Assembly (NCBI GenBank): GCA_019310195.1
Contig: JAFDET010000221.1
Span: forward strand, 1-5,668
Reading direction: 5' to 3'
Length of the DNA: 5,668 bases
From: Deltaproteobacteria bacterium
GTDB lineage: Bacteria; Myxococcota_A; UBA9160; JAFDET01
In this document: positions 1-5,668 of the stretch, piece by piece
Position numbering within the stretch: the stretch's first letter is position 1
Layout: each line of letters starts with the position of its first letter
Translations under genes and position numbers: made by a program
The notes under the pieces: model-generated
Databases searched by the model: none
What the model was told of the DNA's origin: nothing
What the model saw: only the letters and a program-made list of their open reading frames with translations

Positions 1-414
1 TCGGCTGCCCGCAGCGAAACGCGGTCCAGGTCCTGCGCCAGCTCGTAGCCCAGCCAGCCCACCGCCCCACCGACGAAAGGAAGCGCAACGGGCGCGCCCT
101 GGGGTGGCGGCGGCAGCAGCTCGCGCAATGCGTCCAGGGTGGGCACGTGCCGGACGCGGCGGCCGACGCGCAGGTCGGGACGCACGTCGCGGGTGCAGGT
201 GATCTCTACCCGCGGGCCGGCGGGCTGCGCCCAGCCGCGCAACACAGCGTAGGGATCGGCGCCGGCGAAGGAGAAGCGCGAAAGCGGGTGACCGGGAAGC
301 GCACTCTCCAGGAGCCAGGCGGGCGCGGAGTGCCTCGAGGGCGGCCAGGGGCTCGAGTCCGCCGTGCAGCCGCTGCCGGGCCACGGCGGCGACGAGCGCG
401 CCGCGCTCAGTCAC
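1..414 (-). CDS. pabB: PabB-type chorismate-binding enzyme (aminodeoxychorismate synthase component I), N-terminal part, probably frameshifted
   Basis: The gene is cut by the left edge, so only the N-terminal domain is present and the catalytic chorismate-binding domain lies outside. PabB, with a glutaminase partner, converts chorismate to aminodeoxychorismate in the cytoplasm for folate synthesis. In the frame reading tgg at 317-315, the translation contains AWLLESALPGHPLSRFSFAG, then ADPYAVL, then LPFVGGAVGWLGYELAQDL. These match, in order and spacing, the N-terminal PabB/TrpE motifs (LLxS...HPxSRF, DP, and GGxxGxxGYxL). The short distance from start to GGAVGW favours PabB over the longer TrpE. 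That frame has a TGA at 413-411 and no ATG, GTG or TTG before the motifs. The adjacent frame offers GTG at 414-412, which overlaps the ilvD stop, and reads a plausible N-terminus ending GLEPLAALEALRAR at about 319. A one-base shift there joins the two. The overlap with ilvD suggests co-transcription. The family call is fairly safe; PabB versus TrpE, and whether the gene is intact, are not settled. Confidence 0.7.
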   Translation of the reverse strand, partial: MTERGALVAAVARQRLHGGLEPLAALEALRARLAPGECASRSPAFALLLRRRRSLRCVARLGAARRPAGRDHLHPRRASRPARRPPRPARAHPGRIARAAAAATPGRARCASFRRWGGGLAGLRAGAGPGPRFAAGSR

Positions 415-2092
415 AGACGGCGCCGCGGGCCGCACTCCCTACCAGCTTGGCGTACTTGGCCAGGACGCCGCGCGTGTAGCGCGGCTCGGGCGCCTTCCAC
501 TCGCCCAAGCGGGCCTCCAGCTCGGCGTCCGACAGCTCCACCGACAGCACGCGCTCCACCGGATCGATCACGATCCGATCGCCGTCGCGCAGCGCGCCGA
601 TGGGCCCGCCGCGAATCGACTCGGGTGCGATGTGGGCCACCATGTAACCGTGGGTCGCTCCGGAGAAGCGGCCATCGGTGATCAACGCCACGTCGGCGCC
701 CAGGCCGACGCCCTTGACCGCCGCGGTCACCGCCAGCATCTCGCGCATGCCGGGCCCGCCGGCCGGCCCCTCGTTGCGGATCACGATGACCGTGTTGGGC
801 TGGACGCCGCCCCCGGTCACCGCATCCATGGCGTCCTGCTCGGTCTCGAAGACCCGCGCAGGTGCCTCGAAACGGCGCACGTTGCCGCCGGCGGTCTTCA
901 TCACCGCGCCGTCGGGAGCCAGGTTTCCGCGCAGCACGACGATGCCGCCCTCTTGCATGAACGGCGCGTCGGCGCGCCGCACGATGTCCTGGCCCACGGG
1001 GAAGGTCACACCCTCCAGGTTCTCGGCCACGCTGCGCCCGGTCACCGTGAGTGCGTCCGCGTGCAGCAGGCCGTGATCCAGAAGCTCGCGCATCACCACC
1101 GGCACGCCGCCGATGCGGTCCAGGTCGCTCATCACGTACTTGCCGAAAGGCCGCAGGTCGCACAGGTGGGGCGTGCGGCGGCTGACCCGGTCGAAGTCCT
1201 CCAGGGACAGGTCGACCCGCGCCTCGTGGGCGATGGCCAGCAGGTGCAGCACGGCGTTGGTGGAGCCGCCCAGCGCCATGGTCAGCGCGATGGCGTTCTC
1301 GAAAGCCTCGCGGGTCAGGATGCGGCTGGGGCGCAGGTCGGCGGCCAGGGCCGCCACCGCGGCGCGGCCCACCTCGACGGCCAGCTCCTCGCGTCGCGGA
1401 TCCGCATTCGGCACCGAGGCCGAGCCGGGCAGCGCCATGCCCAGGGCCTCGCTGATCGCCGCCATGGTGTTGGCGGTGAACATGCCGGCGCAGGAGCCCG
1501 GGCCCGGGCAGGCCTTCTGCTCCAGCTCCAGCAACTCCTCGTCGCTCATCTGGCCGGCGGCGTGTGAGCCCACGGCTTCGAACACGTCCTGGATGTTCAC
1601 ATCGTGCTCTTGGAAGAAGCCCGGCAGGATGGTCCCGCCGTAGAGGAAGACCGAGGGCACGTCCAGGCGCGCCGCCGCCATCAGCATCCCGGGCAGGCTC
1701 TTGTCGCAGCCGGCGATGGTGATCAGCCCGTCCATGCGCTCGGCGTGCATCACCGTCTCCACCGAGTCGGCGATCACCTCGCGCGAGACCAGCGAGGCGT
1801 GCATGCCCTCGTGACCCATGCTGATGGCGTCGGAGACGGCGATGGTGTCGAAGCGCAGGCCCACGGCGCCCGCCTCGCGCACGCCCTGCTTGGCCCAATC
1901 CGCCTGCGCGGCCAGACCCATGTTGCACGGCGTCACTTCGTTGGCCGCCGCGGCCACGCCGATCTGCGGCTTGCCGAGGTCCTCCTCGGAGAGGCCGACG
2001 GCACGCAGCATGGCGCGGGCCGGCGCGCGGGCCGCGCCTTCGGTGACCTCGCGGCTGCGGGGACGCGGGAGCGGGCGATCGGGGGGGGCCAT
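407..2092 (-). CDS. ilvD: Dihydroxy-acid dehydratase (IlvD)
   Basis: This cytoplasmic iron-sulfur enzyme dehydrates 2,3-dihydroxy-isovalerate and 2,3-dihydroxy-3-methylvalerate to the 2-keto acids that lead to valine, leucine, isoleucine and pantothenate. The 561-residue product has the usual family length and appears complete. Visible motifs in order: RSREVTEGAARAPARAML (12-29), NEVTPCN with Cys56, AGCDKSLPG with Cys129 and Lys131, PGPGSCAGMFTANTM with Cys201, GGSTNAVLHLLAIAHE (275-290), GNLAPDGAVMKTAGG (389-403), RNEGPAGGPGMREML (439-453) and ITDGRFSGATHGY (471-483). The three cysteines are the expected cluster ligands. Lys131 corresponds to the metal-site lysine, and Ser477 to the proposed catalytic base in known structures. 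ATG at 2092-2090 is supported by GGAGG five bases upstream and by the N-terminal motif starting soon after it. The stop overlaps the GTG of the PabB-like gene. An insertion sequence begins 28 bp upstream, so the original promoter may be displaced. Family identity is very secure. Confidence 0.97.
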   Translation of the reverse strand: MAPPDRPLPRPRSREVTEGAARAPARAMLRAVGLSEEDLGKPQIGVAAAANEVTPCNMGLAAQADWAKQGVREAGAVGLRFDTIAVSDAISMGHEGMHASLVSREVIADSVETVMHAERMDGLITIAGCDKSLPGMLMAAARLDVPSVFLYGGTILPGFFQEHDVNIQDVFEAVGSHAAGQMSDEELLELEQKACPGPGSCAGMFTANTMAAISEALGMALPGSASVPNADPRREELAVEVGRAAVAALAADLRPSRILTREAFENAIALTMALGGSTNAVLHLLAIAHEARVDLSLEDFDRVSRRTPHLCDLRPFGKYVMSDLDRIGGVPVVMRELLDHGLLHADALTVTGRSVAENLEGVTFPVGQDIVRRADAPFMQEGGIVVLRGNLAPDGAVMKTAGGNVRRFEAPARVFETEQDAMDAVTGGGVQPNTVIVIRNEGPAGGPGMREMLAVTAAVKGVGLGADVALITDGRFSGATHGYMVAHIAPESIRGGPIGALRDGDRIVIDPVERVLSVELSDAELEARLGEWKAPEPRYTRGVLAKYAKLVGSAARGAVCD

Positions 2093-2097
2093 GGAAT

Positions 2098-2102
2098 CCT
2101 CC
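2098..2102 (-). promoter_or_regulatory. Ribosome binding site of ilvD
   Basis: On the minus strand GGAGG stands five bases before the ATG at 2092-2090. This is a strong Shine-Dalgarno match at good spacing, and it fixes the start codon. It lies on the ilvD side of the insertion sequence, so the element left ilvD translation signals intact. Confidence 0.8.
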
Positions 2103-2116
2103 GAAAGACCCGGAAT

Positions 2117-2120
2117 GTAA
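2117..2120. repeat. Possible target site duplication GTAA, left copy (right copy at 3331-3334)
   Basis: GTAA lies just outside both ends, two bases beyond the clear inverted repeats on each side. If real, it is a 4-bp target duplication and sets the element at 2121-3330. A 4-bp match with some freedom in placing the borders can arise by chance, so this is tentative. No longer duplication of 8 or 9 bp, as is typical of IS1595 or IS1, can be seen. Confidence 0.35.
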
Positions 2121-2122
2121 CA

Positions 2123-2144
2123 GTTGTGGCTCTCAGATTGGGTC
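2123..2144 (+). repeat. Left terminal inverted repeat of the insertion sequence
   Basis: Reading inward on the plus strand the repeat is GTTGTGGCT, five variable bases, then ATTGGGTC. It matches the right end at 17 of 22 positions, with all five mismatches in the middle. A further GCACG follows at both ends with a 3-base offset. The repeat lies within the 5' region of ilvD, on the opposite strand, and may carry part of its promoter. Confidence 0.85.
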
Positions 2145-2172
2145 CGGCACGCGGGGTGCAGCGTGAGGGAGC

Positions 2173-3267
2173 ATGCCGCGTGTGCGCCAAGAACCGCCTC
2201 CTCCCTTCTGCCCGACTCCCGACTGCGATTCCCATGCGAGTCCGCACGGTTGGCGGTTCAAAAAGAAGGGCTTCTTCGCCCGCGCCCGGGGTCCCCGCCG
2301 TGTCCAGCGGTACCTGTGTCAACACTGCGGCCGCAGCTTCAGTACCCAGACCTTCTCGCCCACCTACTGGCTCCGGCGCCCGGAGCTCCTGAAGTCGATC
2401 TTCTGGCGCTCCCTGTCCTGCTCCGGCCTCCGCCAGATCGCCCGCGAACTCGGCGTGCGCCCTCTCACCGTCCAGCGCCAGGTGGAGCGGCTGGGCCGTC
2501 ACTGCCTGCTGGTCCACGAAGAGCACCGCCCCAAGAACGCTCCCCAAGAGCCCCTCGTACTGGATGGCTTCCGCACCCTCGAGTCTGGCCACTACTGGCC
2601 CTTCGACCTGAACCTCCTCGTGGGGACGTCGCACTTCGTTTACGGGTTCAACGACGCGGAGCTGCGACGCAGCGGCACCCACACCCCGAAGCAACTCGAA
2701 CGAAGGCGAGAGCTTGAGGCCCGCTACGGCCGTGCCGACCCCCAGGCCACGCGCCGGGCGGTGGAGGAGTTGGTCGGACGCCTCGTACCTCCGGGCAGCA
2801 CGGTCGAGATCCGCTCCGACGACCACCAGGCCTACCCGCAGGCCTTCCGCCGGCTGCGAGACCGCACGATCCGCCACCAGACGACGCCTTCGAAGGCCTC
2901 GCGAACTCCCCGGAATCCGCTGTTTCCAGCCAACCTGGCGGACCTGCTTCTCCGCCACGGGGGTGCGAACCACAAGCGCGAGACGATCGCGTTCTCGAAA
3001 CGCCGCCAGGGAGCGCTTTACCGGGCGGCGATCTGGATGGTGTGGCGGAACTACGTGAAGTCGCGCTCCGAACAGCGCAGGGATGCACCGCCCGGCGTGG
3101 CGATTGGCGCGATTCCGCGACGCCTGACCGTGGAGGAGATCCTCGCGAGCCGGCGCTTCCCGTGGCGGCAGGAGATCAAGGGCTGGCTCGAGCACTGCTA
3201 CTTCGGGCGGATCCCCACACGGCGGCTGGGACGGATCCGGGTGCACGCGTGCGCGTACGCGATCTAG
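2173..3267 (+). CDS. Transposase with zinc ribbon, HTH and DDE-like core (IS1/IS1595-like)
   Basis: The 364-residue product should cut and rejoin the ends of the surrounding element. A zinc ribbon is formed by Cys13-x4-Cys18 and Cys49-x2-Cys52, followed by a helix-turn-helix at about 80-106 (SGLRQIARELGVRPLTVQRQ). The RNase H-like core has candidate catalytic aspartates at Asp131 (LVLDGF) and Asp216/217 (IRSDDHQAY). Near the end of the core, HKRETIAFSKRR (267-278) resembles the TICFSR segment of IS1 InsB, followed by an aromatic helix (AAIWMVWRNYV). Aligned on that segment, the IS1 catalytic Glu falls near Asn254, while Glu270 is the nearest acidic alternative. A tail of about 60 residues, rich in Arg, extends past the core. 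ATG at 2173 has AGGGAG just upstream and is the only good start. No frameshift or internal stop is seen, so the gene looks functional. Transposase identity is well supported; the family is not. Confidence 0.85.
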   Translation: MPRVRQEPPPPFCPTPDCDSHASPHGWRFKKKGFFARARGPRRVQRYLCQHCGRSFSTQTFSPTYWLRRPELLKSIFWRSLSCSGLRQIARELGVRPLTVQRQVERLGRHCLLVHEEHRPKNAPQEPLVLDGFRTLESGHYWPFDLNLLVGTSHFVYGFNDAELRRSGTHTPKQLERRRELEARYGRADPQATRRAVEELVGRLVPPGSTVEIRSDDHQAYPQAFRRLRDRTIRHQTTPSKASRTPRNPLFPANLADLLLRHGGANHKRETIAFSKRRQGALYRAAIWMVWRNYVKSRSEQRRDAPPGVAIGAIPRRLTVEEILASRRFPWRQEIKGWLEHCYFGRIPTRRLGRIRVHACAYAI

Positions 3268-3306
3268 TCAATTCCAGCCATTCCCATCCGGGGTTACGTG
3301 CGATCA

Positions 3307-3328
3307 GACCCAATTACGAAGCCACAAC
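3307..3328 (-). repeat. Right terminal inverted repeat of the insertion sequence
   Basis: On the minus strand, reading inward, this is GTTGTGGCT, five bases, ATTGGGTC, mirroring the left end (17 of 22 identical). The conserved outer 9 bp and inner 8 bp separated by a variable spacer resemble the two-part ends of many insertion sequences, where the inner block is bound by transposase and the outer block is cut. It begins 39 bp after the transposase stop codon and ends 18 bp before the MFS start. Confidence 0.85.
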
Positions 3329-3346
3329 CCGTAAGATGCGCCGTTG

Positions 3347-4948
3347 ATGCCGACCGAGACCGAGCGCCCCGAAGACGCCGAAGCGGCTGAGCCTCCCCCC
3401 TCCGACGTCGGCGGCCCCTACGCCCGCTACGTGCTCTTCGTCCTGGTCCTGGTCTACATCTTCAACTTCCTCGACCGGCAGATCGTCTCGATCCTGGCCG
3501 AGTCGATCCGCCGCGACCTGGACATCGGCGACGACCAGATCGGCTTCCTCTACGGCACCGCCTTCGCCGTCTTCTACGCCGTCTTCGGCATTCCGCTGGG
3601 CCGCCTGGCCGACGTCTGGAACCGGCGCAGCCTGATCTCCCTGGGCCTGGCGGTGTGGAGCTCGATGACGGCGCTCTCGGGTCTGGCGCGCAGCTTCCCC
3701 CAGCTGGCGGCCGCGCGGATCGGCGTGGGCATCGGCGAGGCCAGCGCCACCCCCGCCGCCTACTCCCTGCTCTCCGACTGGTTCCCCCCAGCACGCCGGG
3801 CCACGGTGCTGGCCATCTACTCCAGCGGCATCTACATCGGAGCCGGCCTCGGGCTGGGCATCGGCGGCCTGGTGGTGGATTCCTGGAACGGCGCCTGGGC
3901 TCCGGGCGAGGCGCCGCTGGGCCTGCGCGGCTGGCAGGCGGCCTACTTGGTGGTGGGCCTGCCCGGCCTGCTCATGGCGCTGTGGGTGCGCACCTTGCGC
4001 GAGCCCACACGAGGACAGGCCGAAGGCCTCACTTCGCAGACCGACCCGCATCCCTTCCGCACCTTCGGACGCGAGCTTCAGTCGGTCCTGCCGGGGCTCA
4101 CGGTGTGGCATCTGGCGCGGGTAGGCGGCTTCGACGTTGTGGTGAGGAACCTCATGGCGGCCGTGCTGATCGCCGCCGCCGCCTCGTCGCTGGTCCGCGC
4201 CACCGGAAGCCTCTACCAGTGGGTCGCCCTGGGCATCGGCGTCTACGCCGCGCTGTCGTGGGCCCAGTCGCTGCGCCTGCGTGAGCCCGTCACCTTCGCC
4301 CTGGTCTTTCGCACCCCGGCCCTGCGCTGGACCGGCCTCGGGTTCTCGCTGCTGGCCTTCACGGGGTACGGCGTCGGCTTCTGGACGGCGCCCTTCATCC
4401 AGCGCCTCCACGGCGTGTCCGCGGCGGAGAGCGGACTGGTGCTGGGCGGAACCGCCGCCGCCGCGGGCTGGCTCGGAGTGACCCTGGGCGGTGTACTGGC
4501 CGACCGCTGGCGCGCCGCGCATCCCGCCGGGCGACTGCGCCTGGGCATGGCCGTGGCCCTCGTTCCCATCCCCTTTGGAATCTGGTTCCTCACCACCGAG
4601 AGCACCACCACCGCCTACGTGCTCAACTTCCCGCTCTCGCTGGCCGGCTCCATGTGGATCGGAGCGGGAGCGTCGACGGTGACCGACCTGGTGCTGCCGC
4701 GCATGCGCGGCGTCGCATCCGCCGCGTACCTGCTGCTCATCACGTTCATCGGACTGGCCCTGGGCCCCTATGGGATCGGCATCGTGTCGGTCCGCACCGG
4801 AAGCCTGCGCACGGCCATGCTGATGGCCTTCTTCGCCAATGCGCTCGCGGTGTTGTGCTTGCTGGTTGCCGCACGCCATCTGCCGTCGGACGAAGCCAGC
4901 GTGGCCGAACGCGCGGCGGCGGCCGGCGGGGACGATCGGCTACGCTGA
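3347..4948 (+). CDS. MFS transporter, spinster-like, with extra central membrane segments
   Basis: This is an integral inner-membrane secondary transporter of 533 residues. After a short acidic, proline-containing N-terminus, TM1 carries NFLDRQIVSIL (40-50). This is followed by the MFS motif-A loop GIPLGRLADVWNRR (81-94) and by RIGVGIGEASATPAAYSLLS (124-143), all typical of the spinster-like branch. The C-terminal half repeats the loop signature as GGVLADRWR (381-389). The protein is about 100 residues longer than a standard 12-helix MFS protein. The excess lies between the halves, at about 236-312, and includes two hydrophobic stretches (near 266-284 and 291-305), suggesting 14 helices. The substrate cannot be read from sequence; lipids, sugars acids or drugs are all known in relatives. 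ATG at 3347 is preferred over TTG at 3344; neither has a good Shine-Dalgarno sequence. The insertion sequence ends 16 bp upstream. The DHH gene follows after 7 bp, suggesting an operon. Confidence 0.9.
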   Translation: MPTETERPEDAEAAEPPPSDVGGPYARYVLFVLVLVYIFNFLDRQIVSILAESIRRDLDIGDDQIGFLYGTAFAVFYAVFGIPLGRLADVWNRRSLISLGLAVWSSMTALSGLARSFPQLAAARIGVGIGEASATPAAYSLLSDWFPPARRATVLAIYSSGIYIGAGLGLGIGGLVVDSWNGAWAPGEAPLGLRGWQAAYLVVGLPGLLMALWVRTLREPTRGQAEGLTSQTDPHPFRTFGRELQSVLPGLTVWHLARVGGFDVVVRNLMAAVLIAAAASSLVRATGSLYQWVALGIGVYAALSWAQSLRLREPVTFALVFRTPALRWTGLGFSLLAFTGYGVGFWTAPFIQRLHGVSAAESGLVLGGTAAAAGWLGVTLGGVLADRWRAAHPAGRLRLGMAVALVPIPFGIWFLTTESTTTAYVLNFPLSLAGSMWIGAGASTVTDLVLPRMRGVASAAYLLLITFIGLALGPYGIGIVSVRTGSLRTAMLMAFFANALAVLCLLVAARHLPSDEASVAERAAAAGGDDRLR

Positions 4949-4955
4949 ACCTCTT

Positions 4956-5668
4956 ATGCGGCGCATCTGCATCTACCACGCCGGATGTCCGGACGGCTTC
5001 GGTGCCGCCTGGGCGGTCTGGCGCGCGTGGGGGGACGACGCGCAGTACGTGGCGCGCGGCCACGACGACCCGCTCGACGCCCAGGCGCTGACCGGCGACC
5101 AGGTGGTCTTCGTGGACATCGCGCCGCCGAACGAGGGGCTGCGCGCCCTGGCCGACACCGCTGCTCAGGTGGTGATCCTCGATCACCATGTGTCTTCCCG
5201 GGACCGCGTGCGCTCGGACATGGCGCTGGAGAACGCGCTCCAGGCCGGCGGGCACCGCGTGCACTTCGACATGGAGCGTTCGGGCGCCGTGCTGGCTTGG
5301 GAGGCCTTCCACCCGGACGTCCCGGTGCCGGAGCTGCTGCGCTACGTGCAGGACCAGGACCTGTGGAACTGGAGCCTTCCGCGCTCGCGGGAAGTCAACG
5401 CGGCGATCGGGTCGTATCCGCACGGCTTCGACGTCTGGACCGAGCTGGCGCAGCGACCCTGGGAGGAGCTGGCCGCCGAGGGCGACCCCATCGTGCGCTC
5501 CAACCGGCGCGAGGTGAAGCGCTCGCTGCAGAGTGCCCACCCGCTGCGAGTCGGCGAGCTGCGGCTCGAGGGCGTCAACGCGCGTTACCAGCGCAGCCAG
5601 ATCGGACACGAGCTGGCTCGCCGCGCCGCGTTCGGGAAGGCCGCCGGCTGCGTCTATCGGCTGTCCGG
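4956..5668 (+). CDS. DHH-family phosphoesterase (NrnB-like), 3' end outside window
   Basis: The frame is open from ATG 4956 to the right edge (237 full codons, no stop), so the C-terminus is missing. DHH-family motifs appear in order: IYHAGCPDGFGAAWA with His8 and Asp13, VFVDIAPP with Asp54, VVILDHHVSS with Asp76-His77-His78, FDMERSGAVLAWE (104-116) and YVQDQDLWNW with Asp133 and Asp135 (130-139). These residues bind the two metal ions (usually manganese) in DHH enzymes. The HAGCPDG and DQDLWNW forms resemble the NrnB-type cytoplasmic oligonucleotide and cyclic-nucleotide phosphodiesterases. Nano-RNA degradation is a reasonable inference, but the exact substrate is unknown. The C-terminal DHHA1 substrate-binding domain would begin near or past the edge. 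The start is 7 bp after the MFS stop, with no clear Shine-Dalgarno sequence, so translation may depend on coupling to the upstream gene. No link in function to the transporter is evident. Confidence 0.85.
   Translation, partial: MRRICIYHAGCPDGFGAAWAVWRAWGDDAQYVARGHDDPLDAQALTGDQVVFVDIAPPNEGLRALADTAAQVVILDHHVSSRDRVRSDMALENALQAGGHRVHFDMERSGAVLAWEAFHPDVPVPELLRYVQDQDLWNWSLPRSREVNAAIGSYPHGFDVWTELAQRPWEELAAEGDPIVRSNRREVKRSLQSAHPLRVGELRLEGVNARYQRSQIGHELARRAAFGKAAGCVYRLS

Larger units (their letters stand above)
2121..3330 (+). mobile_element. Insertion sequence of about 1.21 kb, unassigned family, IS1/IS1595-like transposase
   Basis: One transposase gene fills the element, bounded on both sides by matching inverted repeats (2123-2144 and 3307-3328). 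Together with a complete transposase reading frame, this is the layout of an intact simple insertion sequence. The outer limits given here assume that GTAA at 2117-2120 and 3331-3334 is the target duplication; the inverted repeats alone would give 2123-3328. I see no passenger gene. The 50 bp between the left end and the transposase start, and the roughly 60 bp after its stop, hold only the repeats and short flanks. The zinc ribbon and the TIAFSK motif of the transposase point towards the IS1/IS1595 group, but I do not recognise a named family. Confidence 0.8.

Noticed and set aside
560..583. Cluster of GATC and near-palindromic sequence.
   Set aside because: It encodes the in-frame ilvD stretch GDRIVIDP, so codon content explains the repeats. 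No sign of an origin or operator.
632..1567. Long open frame on the plus strand opposite ilvD (311 codons).
   Set aside because: The product is rich in His, Gln, Gly and Arg with no recognisable motif. Long antisense frames are expected opposite a real high-GC gene, and ilvD on the other strand is certain.
2114..2142. Possible sigma-70 promoter for ilvD with TACATT as -10.
   Set aside because: The -10 matches only four of six positions, and no -35-like hexamer lies at 16-18 bp spacing. Not strong enough to list as a feature.
1933..3246. Minus-strand open frame of 437 codons spanning the transposase and the 5' end of ilvD.
   Set aside because: It crosses the left inverted repeat and enters ilvD in the wrong frame. 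It has no protein motif and is explained by composition opposite the transposase.
3268..3306. Possible terminator after the transposase gene.
   Set aside because: No stable stem-loop with a T-tract is visible between the stop codon and the right inverted repeat.
3314..4879. Minus-strand open frame of 521 codons opposite the MFS gene.
   Set aside because: Low-complexity Gly/Gln/His/Glu-rich translation without motifs. The plus-strand frame is a clear MFS protein.

Overview
The window is high-GC bacterial DNA, densely coding, with strong G/C preference at third codon positions. It fits a free-living high-GC bacterium such as a myxobacterial/deltaproteobacterial-type lineage, but no marker here fixes the taxon. 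Every protein call rests on motif recognition by eye; no database search was run.

Left part (1-2092, minus strand): a biosynthetic pair. ilvD encodes dihydroxy-acid dehydratase of the branched-chain amino acid pathway. Overlapping its stop codon is the start of a PabB-type chorismate-binding enzyme (folate pathway), which runs off the left edge. The conserved PabB frame has no usable start; its N-terminus lies in the neighbouring frame. The gene therefore appears to carry a one-base frameshift, or the sequence an error, around 318-335.

Middle (about 2121-3330): an insertion sequence of about 1.21 kb. It has one transposase gene, with a zinc ribbon, a helix-turn-helix and an RNase H-like core resembling IS1/IS1595. 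Imperfect 22-bp terminal inverted repeats flank it, and there is a possible 4-bp target duplication (GTAA). I cannot assign it to a named family. It is the most interesting object in the window.

Right part (3347-5668, plus strand): an MFS transporter of the spinster-like type with extra membrane segments between its two halves. Seven bases later comes a DHH-family phosphoesterase that runs off the right edge. The two probably form an operon.

The insertion sequence lies 28 bp upstream of the ilvD start and 16 bp upstream of the MFS start. Removing it would leave only about 40 bp between two divergent genes. Either flanking DNA was lost, or both genes are now transcribed from promoters at or inside the element's ends. 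I see no RNA genes, CRISPR array or convincing terminator, and no obvious multi-gene defence or other novel system beyond the insertion sequence.
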